The notes beneath the pieces are model-generated. The model saw nothing but the letters and a program-made list of their open reading frames with translations. It did no database searches and was not told the DNA's origin. The position numbers and the translations under genes are program-made. This document shows positions 49,064 through 60,000 of a stretch of DNA of 64,000 bases, piece by piece. Every line of letters starts with the position of its first letter. Position 1 is the first letter of the stretch. This stretch comes from Apium graveolens (taxonomy: Eukaryota; Streptophyta; Magnoliopsida; Apiales; Apiaceae), in the NCBI RefSeq assembly GCF_009905375.1, contig NC_133649.1, positions 234,698,201 to 234,762,200 of the forward strand. The letters run 5' to 3'.

Positions 49064-50369
49064 TGTGTACTTCCGTGTTTTAAAGACACGAAGCATAGAT
49101 GTTAAGCTAGTGGCTCCCATAGGCTTGGGGACGTCATGGATTGATCCCATCAAGGCTCACATTCAGACCGGTTGGTTGCCAAGTGATGCAACTGAAGCAC
49201 GGAAGTTAACTGTTCGGGCACTAAGGTACTCTTTGATAGATGGGATTCTTTACAAAAGATCTTTCGTGGTTCCCTACTTGGGGTGTCTCAGGCCCGATGA
49301 GGCACGCTTGGCTCTTGAAGAAGTGCATGAAGGTATTTGTGGACAACACTTGGGGGGCAGGGCCTTGGCTCATAAGATAACTCGTTTAGGCTTCTATTGG
49401 CCAGAAATGATGGCTGATGCCAAAGAATATGTGAAGAAGTGTGATCGCTGTCAGAAGCATGCACCAGTTGTTAGACAACCCCCCGAGATGCTGACCTCTA
49501 TCAACTCGCCTATTCCCTTTGCCATGTGGGGGATGGATATTCTAGGGCCTTTTCCTATGGCCACGGCACAAAGGAAATTTCTGATTGTAGCCATTGATTA
49601 TTTCACCAAGTGGATCGAAGCCAAACCCTTGGCCAAAATCACAACTAAGCAGGTTGCACAATTCTTGTGGGAAAACATTATGTGCCGATATGGAATTCCC
49701 CGTATCCTCGTCACTGACAATGGAACACAATTCAACAATGAGGAATTCAAGAAGTATTGTGAAGAAAATGAAATTGAGTTACGATTCACCTCTGTGGCTC
49801 ACCCGCAAGCCAATGGGCAAGCAGAGGTAGAAAATCGGATAATCCTGGATGGACTAAAAAAGAGGATCGAGAAGTCAAGAAATAATTGGGTGGATGAGAT
49901 ACTTCCAATATTATGGGCCTATAGGACTACCTGTAGAGTCACGACAGGAGCAACTCCTTTCATGTTGGCATATGGGGCAGAAGCAGTAGTTCCCGTGGAG
50001 ATATCGCATTCCTCTCCAAGGATTCAGACTTTCAATGCTGTAGAAAATGAGGAAGGGCAGAGGTTAGCCCTGGATCTAATTGATGAAGTGCGAGATGAGG
50101 CACATGTAAAGATAGTAGAATATCAGAAAAAGGCTTCATTCTATTACAACCTAAGGGTTAAAGAGAGATTTTTTAAACAAGGAGATCTAGTCTTGAGAAA
50201 AATAGAGGCTTCTGGTGTTGGACAGAAAGGAAAGCTTGCCCCAAATTGGGAAGGGCCGTACAGAGTCAAGAGCGTTCATGGTAGAGGAACCTACAAGCTG
50301 GAAACTATGGAAGGTTTTGAAGTCCCGAGGACCTGGCACGCACAAAACCTGAAGGTTTACTACGTGTAA
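49064..50369 (+). CDS. Tat element integrase (5' truncated reading frame)
   Basis: The open frame in this stretch runs to the stop TAA at 50367-50369. Host sequence resumes near 49072 (KTRSIDVKLVAPI). The zinc-binding region is complete (VHEGICGQHLGG, then KKCDRCQKH). The DDE core is complete (GMDILGPF, VTDNGTQF, ANGQAEVENR), and the C-terminal domain ends WHAQNLKVYYV. All catalytic residues are present, but the frame cannot be expressed as part of pol because the nested element and the deletion separate it from RT and RNase H. Confidence 0.85.
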
Positions 50370-50701
50370 GATAGGTGAAGTACGATTCTCACTTGTCATT
50401 GACAAGTAGGTTTAAAAGCATCTTGAAGCTTTGCTTGCATAGGATTTTATATTCCCGTATAATTTACATTGTCTAGTTATTGTTGATTAGGGTCGAACCC
50501 ATGCTATGTAAGGTTTTGGAAAACCAGACTTCATATTAAAGAGTTTGAAATTATTTCTATCTAAGGATGTTTAAAGTTCAAATGCGTATTAAGATTGTAA
50601 AGTTAAATAGAAAGAGGCAAGAAAAGCAACATATAAAATATAATCCCGAAGGGTAACAAGTTTAGATATGAATAAAGTTCAAAAAGAAGATATACAAAAA
50701 G
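50370..50701. other. Spacer after integrase
   Basis: The first 100 bases resemble the same region of copy 1; then they diverge. No gene seen. It contains the stop and presumably the poly(A) region of the antisense gene on the minus strand. Confidence 0.45.
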
Positions 50702-52644
50702 TTAGGCCTTGGAAGGCTGAGATTCCTCAGAACCACTATCCGAAGTCTCCTCGGAAGTCTCAGTCGTTTCTTCGGACGTCTCAGTTGTCCCCTCCGAAGT
50801 CCCTGTAGAAGTTCCCTCTGCAGGAGATGCTGGCTGTTGAGGCGCTGCTTTTGAAGGCTCTTCCACCCTGGCCTTCTTAGCGACAGGCTCAAACTCCTCT
50901 TCGGAAGAATCTTCCTCCTCTCCATCCTTGATCATAACAGCAAGCTTCTCAGTAACACCTCCAAGCTCTGGAACCCGCACAGGGCAAGGAAAGGGGGACT
51001 GCTCAAGGACCTCTAGAAACTCATCCTGGATGGCCTCCACAGCAGCATCCCAGCCCTCTTTATAGCTAACTGGGTGAAGAAGGGCATCATGCTCCACCAT
51101 CAAGTCCTTGAATTCTTGGGTGTCCATCCAACCATCAAAGGCTTTGTCCTTCTGCGCCTTCAGAATGACATTTTCGGCCCGGGCCGTCTCTAGGTCAGAA
51201 GTGGAAGAGGCCAGTTGAGCTTCAAGGGCCTCTATTTTTTGGTTGGCCTCTTCCAACTTCTTGTTGGCATCTTCCAGGCCAACCTTCCAAGCTTTAGCTT
51301 GGTGAATTGCCCCCTGGAAATGGGCGTTAGCCTGCAAGAGAAACAGCGAAAGTTCAGAAAAGAAACATGGAAAAATAAGTAAGAAGGGCATAAGTAAAGG
51401 ACGTACCGTCGCCAGAGCCTGGGCTCCAAATAGCTCATTCCCCTCTAAGTCCTGTTGAAGGACAAAATCTTGATAGTCCACCGGGGAGATGGAATGCTTA
51501 GACCATTCCTTGGACAGCGCCGTGCTGCCCACGATTGAGTCCTTGCCCCGGATCCCCCAGGCAGGTTGAAAATAGGCCCCTGGCCTCTGCTTGGTGCGCA
51601 AAACTTGGCTGGGGCCTTCCTCGCTTGGCTCCATTGCCTGAAGGAGGAACTCAGGGAAGCGATCACCAAGTCGAGGGTCTTTAAAGACCTTCCCAGCCCT
51701 CTTCATCCTGGTTGTCTCCAGGTCCTTCGGCTTGGTAGCCTCCTCGATCTTCTCAGCCACTGCAACAAACAAAGTCAGTTGAAAACAATGAAATAAAGTG
51801 CAGGAAATAAAGGAGATAAGAAAGGGAACTTACTTTTCTTATTAACGGGCGAAAGGCCGCGTTCTACCAGGACGGTCTCCCGGATAAGGTCCCAACAATG
51901 GGAAGTACCGTTGTCTTGCGTAAGGAGGTTGAAGCCTCTAGCCTCCTCCTCAGACAAAGTTATGTCATTTGGGCTCCCGTCCACGGCCAGCCCAAAGGAT
52001 GATCGAAATAGGGAGCCCCAATCTCCACCTTCCCAAATAACAAAAAAAAAATCTTTCTTCCACCCCAAGTTGTTGTCAGGGATGGACTTCCCATTCACGA
52101 TATGGGGGATGGTGGGGCGCTGGTTGATAGAAACCCAACCCGGACTTTTATCAGGGCTGTTTTTGAACTGAAAAATCTTCCTGAAGACAGCAACAGAAGT
52201 GGGGACGTTGTGCTTGGCGCATTGCGACAGATAGCACAGAATCAACCTCCAGGAATTAGGGGGAAGTTGGCAAGGGCTGATGCCCACATCAGCCAGTAGC
52301 AAAGGAATGAATGGATGAAAAGGGAGTCTAATACCTGCCCTTAGAGTGTCCCTATAGACGCATAGCGCGTCCTTCTTCCACTGACAGGCCCTGTCGGCCG
52401 GACCCGCAAGAACCAGCTTAAAAGGCTCCTTGATTTTGAAGCAGCTGCTCAACTTTTCCAGCTCCCTGGGATCCCGTAAAGCACTAATATGATCGTGCGC
52501 GTCCAGATGCGCATCAGACGGATACTCGTCCCCTCGAGTGTTGATCATGTCGATTAAGGAAGTATACCTCGATCGAATAGGAAAATCGTTGGACTTTCTA
52601 GCCACGTTCATCTTGGCCAAGCGAGTCATTCTTTTGTCAGCCAT
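50702..52644 (-). CDS. Antisense spliced extra gene of the Tat element (597 aa predicted)
   Basis: Minus-strand gene with three coding exons: 52644-51834, 51759-51407 and 51331-50702. Two introns with GT-AG ends, 74 bp (51760-51833) and 75 bp (51332-51406), join into one continuous frame of 597 residues; the first intron (phase 1) is needed to keep the frame. The start MADKRMTRLAKM is chosen because an acceptor (TTTTTTCAG) directly precedes it. Domains: residues about 25-270 carry the 'putative gypsy type transposon' domain (HPFIPLLLADV, CQLPPNSWRLI, SVAVFRKIFQF, SSFGLAVDGS). A probable coiled coil (ANKKLEEANQKIEALEAQLAS) follows at about 395-450, and the C-terminus is acidic and serine/threonine-rich (TSEETTETSEETSD). 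No stop or frameshift once spliced. Function unknown. Extra antisense ORFs in this position are known in Tat/Retand-type elements; the splicing is my inference. Confidence 0.7.
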
Positions 52645-52733
52645 CTGAAAAAAGTAAGGGGCATGTAAATAGGCTATCTTAAAATGGCACACAAAGGAGA
52701 AATAGACACGAAAAGCAAAGGGAGGAATCTTAC
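52645..52733 (-). other. Probable 5' UTR intron of the antisense gene
   Basis: Donor GTAAGATT at 52733 and acceptor TTTTTTCAG at 52645, immediately before the ATG; 89 bp. A short non-coding first exon would lie upstream, below the TATA box. Confidence 0.5.
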
Positions 52734-52861
52734 CTGAAGAAGCGCTCTTGAAAAAGGCTTTGAGCTCCGACTTGCTGTTATTCCTCTGAGAATCTTAGCA
52801 GGAAGATAAAGAAGAAAACTAAGAAATGAGAAAGTGAGGAGTAATAGCTTTTCCTCATTCC

Positions 52862-52870
52862 TTTATATAA
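52862..52870 (-). promoter_or_regulatory. TATA box of the antisense gene (copy 2)
   Basis: TATATAAAG on the minus strand, about 220 bp upstream of the ATG including the 89-bp leader intron. The equivalent box in copy 1 is at 3533-3540. Confidence 0.55.
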
Positions 52871-52984
52871 GAGGAAAAGGAAGTTGAAGGGACGAAAAGC
52901 CCATTGAGAACAAAAGCCCATAAGAAAAAGCCCAGAAAAAAAGAATATTCCAGAATATTCCTAGGAATTCTAGAGCATTTTTAA

Positions 52985-53180
52985 CAGGGTGTATTAAGCC
53001 CAGATCAATAAAAGAGGGCCAACAAGATTTGAAAAGGCCCAATAAAAGAGGCCCAATAAGATTTGAAAAGAGGCCCAACAAGATTTGAAAAGGCCCAATA
53101 AAAGAGGCCCAATAAGATTTGGAAAAGCCCAATAATAGAGGCTCAGTAAAATTTAATAAGGCCCAACAAAAAAGGCCAGG
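52985..53180. repeat. GGCCCAATAA-type tandem repeat
   Basis: About seven imperfect units of 20-25 bases around 'aggcccaataagatttgaaa'. Located just upstream (in antisense sense) of the antisense TATA box; GGCCCA words also occur at the same place in copy 1. Confidence 0.7.
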
Positions 53181-53249
53181 CCCAAATCCAATTAGGATTT
53201 GGAAAATACAATACCCTAAATTAAAGCTAAATAAAGAAGGCTAGTGGAA

Positions 53250-53865
53250 GACCAGGAACCAGGTCGAATTTCAGGTCGTGAATCCTGCCCGAAATCTTTC
53301 GAGCAGACACCCGAAAATAACGGGTAAAAAAGACCAGAATCCAGGTCGAATTCCAGGTCGTGAATCCTGCCCGAAATCTTTCGAGCAGACACCCGAAAAT
53401 AGCTGGAATAACAAAACTGAATTGAGGTCGAAGCTTCGACCAGGAATGAGGTCGAATAAACCAAGCATCTTTCAAAAAATGGGGATTAAAAACCCAGGTC
53501 GAAGTTCGACTAGGATCCTGGTCGAATTCCAGGTCGTGGATCCTAGTCGAAATCCTTCGACCAGGAAGCAAGAAAACCAAAGAATTTTCGAACAGGATTC
53601 AGGTCGAAATATCGACTAGAATCCTAATCGAAATCCTAGTCGATAGGCTCATGACAAGAAGCTAAAAAAAGGTGGAATTTTTGACTTAGATCCAGGTCGA
53701 ATTTTCGACTAGGATCCTGGTCGAATTCCAGGCCCTAGATCCAGGTCGAAATTTCGACTAGGATCCTGGTCGAATTCCAGGTCGTGGATCCTAGTCGAAT
53801 TCCTTTGACCAGGATGACAAGGCTGACCCCTATTTTCGACTAGGATCCAGGTCGAAATAGGGCTG
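53250..53865. repeat. GGTCGAA-type palindromic repeat cluster (copy 2)
   Basis: About fifteen or more occurrences of CCAGGTCGAA, TCCTGGTCGAA, TTCGACTAGGATCC and complements. A longer unit of about 110 bp is duplicated (near 53250-53345 and 53330-53405: 'caggtcgtgaatcctgcccgaaatc'). Expanded relative to copy 1. Confidence 0.8.
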
Positions 53866-53874
53866 GAAATCTGA

Positions 53875-54130
53875 AAAATAGAGAAAATTAGGGAAAATTA
53901 GGGAAAAATCCCAGAAAATTAGGGAAAAATCCCAGAAAATTAGGGAAAAATTCCAGAAAATTAGGGAAAATCCCAGAAAATTAGGGAAAATCCCAAAAAA
54001 TTAGGGAAAAATCCCAGAAAATTAGGGAAAATCCCAGAAAATTAGGGAAAAATTCCAGAAAATTAGGGAAAATCCTAGAAAATAAGGGAAAAATCCCGGA
54101 AATAAGGGAAAAATTCCTGGAAATTAAGAT
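53875..54130. repeat. Tandem repeat of about 21 bp before the 3' LTR
   Basis: Around twelve units of type 'aattagggaaaaatcccagaa', 18-21 bp each, ending about 130 bp before the 3' LTR. Confidence 0.85.
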
Positions 54131-54258
54131 AATTCCTGAATAAAAGGAAAAATTCATTGTAAATGTGTAGGTCGCTCCACACTTTACGGAAAAACGAAAC
54201 CCTGTAAGGGAACGAATAGACTTAACTTCTGCGAAACCTAATCAATGTTTCCCAAAAG

Positions 54259-54270
54259 TTGGGGGGCAAA
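54259..54270 (+). promoter_or_regulatory. Polypurine tract of Tat element copy 2
   Basis: TTGGGGGGCAAA directly abutting the 3' LTR; identical to copy 1. Confidence 0.85.
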
Positions 54271-54840
54271 TGATAGGGATAAATAAATTATGATTGTATA
54301 ATTAAATACTGCATTAATTGTACAAACTGTGGGCTGCTAGGCCCAATAAAAATATATATGATACTCAGACCAGAAAGGTTAAGCCTGATGGACCAGATCA
54401 GGCCTGATGGAATAAAAAAGGCCCAAAAGCCCTGATTATTAATTAATTTCGTAATTAATTAATAAGGGAAAAATCAGATGTTGAGAAGAGTCCCGATAAG
54501 GATATAAATCCTTGGAGATTAGCCTCAAGGGGACCTAAAAGGATAAGGAATCAGTTTCCTACTATCTAGGACTCCAAAGTCCATTCTAATTATGAGACTT
54601 GCCCACCAAGTCTCCTATACCAAGTCCAATTCAAGGACTCCCAACATCTATATAAGGGGTCTCACCCCCACCAATCAGAACTATGTTTTTTGGCTTGATT
54701 CTCTAATTCACAGAGATACGTAGGCATCTCGTAAAGGTAGATCGAGCCACGAAACACGAGAGCAGCCAATAAAAGCCTTGAGCTCCCGAATCTTAGTAAT
54801 AAATACAGCAAGTAATAACCTTAGTTTTTTATCCATAACA
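54271..54840 (+). repeat. 3' LTR of Tat element copy 2 (570 bp)
   Basis: Same length and ends as the 5' LTR, with two substitutions. TATA box at 54649-54656. Confidence 0.95.
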
Positions 54841-54845
54841 ACGTG
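54841..54845. repeat. Target-site duplication of Tat element copy 2, right
   Basis: ACGTG, exact match to 31163-31167. Confidence 0.88.
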
Positions 54846-55815
54846 CATGATATGGAGCAAAAAGAATTAACAAATAATTACTAATTCTATTTAGTCCAAT
54901 CCTTTTATTCTATGCCATCTTACTATCTCTATTACCTAAGTCAATTAAACATACAGCTTGGTCTACTATATATTCTACTGATAATAAAGGTAATGCATCT
55001 ATCTATTGAACTTATAAACTTTAACAAACAATTCAGAATAAATGAGCAAATCATATTATAATAGGATACAGAAAATAAGCATTAACAAAGGTCTTAAGTG
55101 CTGGAAAACATATACCTCATCAAAGCAATAAATCATGCTCAACAAATATTCAAACACATATTTAAGATCACCTAAAGTAACATGCATAAGTTAAACATCA
55201 TTCCTAGTTACCATAAAAATATTCTAGAGAACTAGTTCAACATTATCTATGTGTGTTGCTATCATGATTGTGCGAGTGTTAAACATTTAAACACTAAGAT
55301 CTTAACATGCATTGAATATTAAGAGCAAAATATTGCAGTGGTTCAAGAAATTGAAACCTGAGATATGTGAGCTGGATCATCTTCAGAGATTCATATGGAA
55401 GCAGGATATTCATGATCTTCCTTCTCGTCATCTGATCCATCCCAAGTATTTTCTTATGCACTATAAGTTTTGACTGACTGCTTCCTTAAGAAAACATTCC
55501 ACCTTTGTCTTAACTCGTCAACTGAGTCCTTACTCATCCTTGTTTTTCAAGCTTCTTATTCTGTTGTGGCAAACCCCTGATAGTTACTTGACACATGTTT
55601 CTTGTCATAATTGTAGCTATCAAATCTTGTATCCGTCTCCATCTCAGTCTTGTAAGCACTTATTGAACTAAATCTTTACGAGTCTCTGCTTCAGAATAGA
55701 TATGCTTGATCCTTGGATATAGCTTATATACTCCTTGTGAATTTGATACGACTAGACTTCCTTGACATGTTAAACACTGCCCTGTCGTCCAGTCTTTCAA
55801 GTATTCTTAAAGTGT
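54846..55815. other. Probable 5' leader of the old copia element, no gene
   Basis: Continuation of the sequence interrupted at 31162. AT-rich, no supportable ORF. Read on the minus strand, 55330-55800 has a leader-like character, with a TATATAAG-type word near 55725. The five bases before the next LTR are AGTGT. Confidence 0.35.
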
Positions 55816-56851
55816 TGTTATTCCCTAACAATACAACAAGAATTACAGAAGGGGGTTGAATGTAATTCTGGCTACTTTTGAGATTTTAAAAATGTTCTAA
55901 CTTAATATATATAATAGTGTTTAATTTGCTATAATGCGGAATGAAGAAGTAATAGAAATCAAAACACTAAGTAATAAAACACAAGCTTTAAAACTTTCTG
56001 GTGGATTTGAAAGTATCCACCATATATATATATATATATATAAGATTGAGAACTCTGTGATACTTTGAATAGCACATAGCTGCTTTACAAGTGAACAAAC
56101 AAACTATAGAGAAATTTTTAACAAGTACAACTTTATCTATCTCTCTGAAAAATGTGCTTGCTTTTTTAGTTTTTCTACTTGCTACACTTGGTTTATATAT
56201 CACCAAGTTACATGACTGTAAGACAAGACAATAAAACAAAATAAATCTAGTCTAGTATCATGCTGTAACATTACTCTATCTAGTATATTTGAATATCTTC
56301 ACATTTGCATGGAAATGGTAATGCTTCTTTGTTCTCAAAATCCTGCTTAACAGGCTGCCACATTCCTTTTGCAAACACCCGATGCATGTGACTGTGTTGT
56401 CACTATCAATAGCTATTTTAAATATGATCATCCGTCAGGATTATGTTGAACATCCGCCAGGAATATGTTGATCATCCGTCGGGAGCCTTGTAGATCATCC
56501 GTCGGGAGTCTATCTGTCACTTGACTCTATTTCACTTATACATAATTACAAGACATCTCATATTTATAATTAGCCAACCTATTCTGCATATCTATCTAAT
56601 AGTCAGCATGACTTAGAGAATCCTACAGAATCTACTAGACTAAACATTTTGTTTTCAGGAATGTCCTACAGTATTTATTTGTTACATAAGCTACACTCTC
56701 GATGGATGTTAAATTGTCATCTGTCGGGACTATAAAGTTCATCCATCGGGACTATATTAGAACATCCATCGAGAGCTACAAAATTCACTAAGTTAAATCT
56801 ATTAAGGTATTTTGTTTAACTTATCATCAAGATCACAACATATTCCTAACA
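55816..56851 (-). repeat. 3' LTR of the Sirevirus (1036 bp)
   Basis: In sense it starts TGTTAGGAATATG and ends GTTAGGGAATAACA. It contains a TATA box (ATATATAAAC at 56191-56200), a TA microsatellite near 56022-56043, and at least seven copies of the CATCCGTCGGGA-type motif at 56425-56780. Possible duplicated target half AGTGT at 55811-55815. Confidence 0.85.
56191..56200 (-). promoter_or_regulatory. TATA box in the Sirevirus LTR
   Basis: ATATATAAAC read on the minus strand, in the context 'tggtgatatataaaccaag'. Confidence 0.5.
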
Positions 56852-56866
56852 ATCTCCCCCAATTTA
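56852..56866 (-). promoter_or_regulatory. Polypurine tract of the Sirevirus
   Basis: On the minus strand AATTGGGGGAGAT directly precedes the TG start of the LTR, as in other Sireviruses. Confidence 0.75.
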
Positions 56867-57057
56867 TGTCTACTGGAATTGTAGCCATAAATTAAGAGAG
56901 ACTTGATGATAACAAAACACCCTAAATGTACAGATTAAAATATAGTAGATAAAACTGATAAGTGATACAATTTTATTGAAAATTGAACAAATTAAAAGTG
57001 TACAAAGAGTTCTCACAATCATTATCAAGGTGCTCCTCTAGTCTGAGCAGATGATTT
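56867..57057. other. Untranslated region between extra ORF and polypurine tract
   Basis: Short non-coding stretch after the stop of the extra ORF; nothing else seen. Confidence 0.5.
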
Positions 57058-60000
57058 CTATTTCCTTGATTGTCTGGATTTCTTCCCAAGCTTCCTGTTG
57101 TTTTCCTCTATTTGATTTTGGAGCTGCCTGTGGAATTCAAGTTCTTCAGCATCTAACAGATCCGGCTTTTTGTGAATTTCCAATAGAGTCTCATTGCTAG
57201 AGATACTCAATTGGTTATCACCCTTGTTATCCATGAATTCCATCAGCCAATAAGGCCTCAAATGCACTTTATTTCCTGTGAAGGGAATTGATAGAGTTTT
57301 TGGGAGTGCATCTTTGGCTTTATTGCTCCTTAGATCTTCTATCTTATTTAGGACCAATTTCCTTGCAGTTGCATTAAAACCAAAGTTTTTCTTGAAGGAT
57401 GAGAAGACCTTTATCAGTACAGATAGGCTTTCTTGAAGAATCCTGTGAAGAGGCCATGTGATCTCTTTCCCTCCCTTGTACTTAAACACTAGTCTTTCAG
57501 GAAAATGTCTGTGAGCATCAATTCCTCTTACCTCTTCCAATTCATCCAAGTAGAGATTTATATCAAAAAATTCCTTGATGTCACAGATGTAGAGTATATC
57601 TCCCTTGTTGACAGTTGGTTGAGTTTTGGCTAAGGCTTTGGTTCTGAGAGTCACAAGCTTGACCTTCTTGGTTGCTCTTATCTTTATTTTCTTTGGCTTG
57701 TGGAAGATAGGTAAATTTAGTTCAGGAATTGGCAAAGTTTCCCACTCTATTTGCTCATCCTTGGGAATTATAGGCTCACCATGAAAATTCTTTGTTGGTA
57801 CCTTGAATTCCTCATGTACCACTGAAGGCTTGGATGTTTGAGTTGAAGTTGTAGACTATTTGGGAATGTAGTCTTCCATTTCCTCATCATTGAAGTTCAA
57901 TTTTCTTTTGGAATGGAGCTTGTATCTGAATTTCCTTTTTTGTTGAGGTTCATTTTGCATTTTCTGATCTTGAGCTTCAGTAATCACATGTGATTTTTCA
58001 GAGATTTCAGTTGCAGCTTTCACAGCTTGAAGCTTGGCTACTATAGCAGCTTGCTCTTTCTTCTGTTTGAGCTTCTTAGCATCTAAAGCAACTTGCCTCT
58101 TTTCTTGCTTAATTCTTTTTTCTTCCCTTTTTGCTGCTACAAACTGAGGAAGTCCAGCCACCACATAGATCTCTTTTCCATTCCTGTAAATTTTGGCAAT
58201 TCTCTTCTTTTATACTGAATTAGATGGATCTTTGTAAAATGCTATGGACCTTGCCAACAGATTCTTTTCATCTGGTTTTAGAGTCTCAAACATGAGATCC
58301 AAGGGATTCTGGTCTGATGACTTTGGATAGTTCTTTTTAGGATTCAAAATCGGATTAGCTTTTGGAGATTTGATGCATAAAGTTTGGCCTTTTTCCAAGC
58401 TACCTAGACTCATTTCATTCACTGAGATTTTCTTGACTTGATAGTGGTGATGAAAAATCTTGTCTGGTTTTAGTATCTGACCAATTTTTTTCTGAATTTC
58501 TTCATCTATCTTCTTCCACTTGTCATCCAATTCCTTCTCAACAGCTGCAACATCAAGCATCTTGAGATTGGAGTTTGAATTCAGTTTAGCAGCTGCTAGG
58601 TGGATCAGATCAATGCTGTCCAATACTGGTGGCTTTGGCAAAGTAATTTCTGGAACTATTACTTGACTTATTTGAACATTTATCACATGCTCCCCCTCAC
58701 TGGTTTGGCCTCCTTGACTAACTGGGATGATTGAATCTTTCTCCCCCATTTTATTATCATCAAGTAGAGTGGAGGGGGAAGTTTGTGCAGCCACCAGCTT
58801 TTATAGCAATTGAGTTTGCTGTGCTGGATGTAGATGAATAGTTGCGAGAGAGGCTTCTATAGCTTTTAGTCTTGTGTCTAGGGAATCCACTTTAGTTGCA
58901 AGAGTAGAATTCTTCCTCAACTGTCTGCTGATGTCAAGTACTGTTGTATCTGGGAATTTTACATCCAATCTTTCAGAGACATCTTTCTTGATTTAGTCAA
59001 TCTCAGTTTTGATTGAAGTGACATCTTGATTGTGTTGAAGAGCTTATATTTGATGTAGTTGTAGAGAGTTAAGGTGTGCTTGTAGAAGCTTCTTGGTGCT
59101 AGCATTAGTAGTGGATTGAAGAGCAGTGTGTGTCTGTTGAATGATGTGAAAAAAAGTTGTCTTGAAATGCTACTCATCACACTCATTAGAAAACACCCAA
59201 GGTGGAATGTTTGATCTAGAGCTAGGGCCTGCTTCTCCCTCTATGTCCATGAACTCTTCTTCATCACCATCTTCATCTCCAAAGAACTCTTCAGACTCAC
59301 CAGTTCCATAGTCAACATCATCACTAGCTTTAGGTGGCATGGCTGTGATGGCATCCTTTGCTCTTTGCATTGAAGCGGTTGTATGCACCAAGTTAAGCAT
59401 CTTTTCTGCAGCCACATTGTCCTGTTCAGCTAGAACTTGATATGCTGCCACAGGGGGAGTAAATGCCTCAACTTAAAAAGAAATAAAGTCTAAAATAAAT
59501 TGACATTCTTGTTGAATTAGTTGTCTCTTGTTAGCCTCATTAACTCACTTATAATAGGCTCTTCCCATTCAGCTGTACCTTCTTTTCTCTCATTTTCTCT
59601 CTTTTCTTGCATCAAGGGCTCCCCTTGGCTCACCACCCTCACACCCTCACCTTCACCTACTAAGGTGGAACTCCTCTCACTCTCTTTTGCCAGGCTGGAA
59701 GAAATAGCATGCATTTGTTCACTCCTTTCCTCTCCTTTTGCCTGAGAGCAACTTAGCCTCTCACTCAATTCACTCCCTTCCCTCAGTCCTAAGAGTGATT
59801 GTACAACTACTAACTCTTCTACACTTATAACACTTGTTGAAATTTTAGTGTGTGTAGTGAGTACCGACGGATGAGGAACATCAATCGGGGTAGTAGTTAG
59901 GATAGCCGATGGATGACTGCTGTTAGGCACATCTGTCGTGATACAATCACTAACCGACGAATGAACAATATCCACCGGAATAGAAGAAATGAATGAGTTT

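Larger units (their letters stand above)
31168..54840 (+). mobile_element. Tat/Retand-like Ty3/gypsy element copy 2, with nested insertion
   Basis: Complete ends: 570-bp LTRs with two differences between them, exact five-base target duplication, TGGCGCC-type primer site, gag, protease, RT, RNase H, integrase, antisense spliced gene, tandem repeats and polypurine tract. Without the nested element (35722-49063) it would be about 10.3 kb. The Tat lineage normally has a second, archaeal-type RNase H between RNase H and integrase; here it is missing at the insertion junction. Lesions (two stops and three frameshifts in gag-pro-pol) make it non-autonomous despite its young LTRs. Confidence 0.92.

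Noticed and set aside
53216..53619. Several ORFs of 65-117 residues in the GGTCGAA repeat region
   Set aside because: Open on both strands as a result of the repeat composition; no evidence of coding.
53875..54130. Regularly spaced repeats resembling a CRISPR array
   Set aside because: Units are contiguous and imperfect with no unique spacers, in a plant retroelement; this is a tandem repeat.
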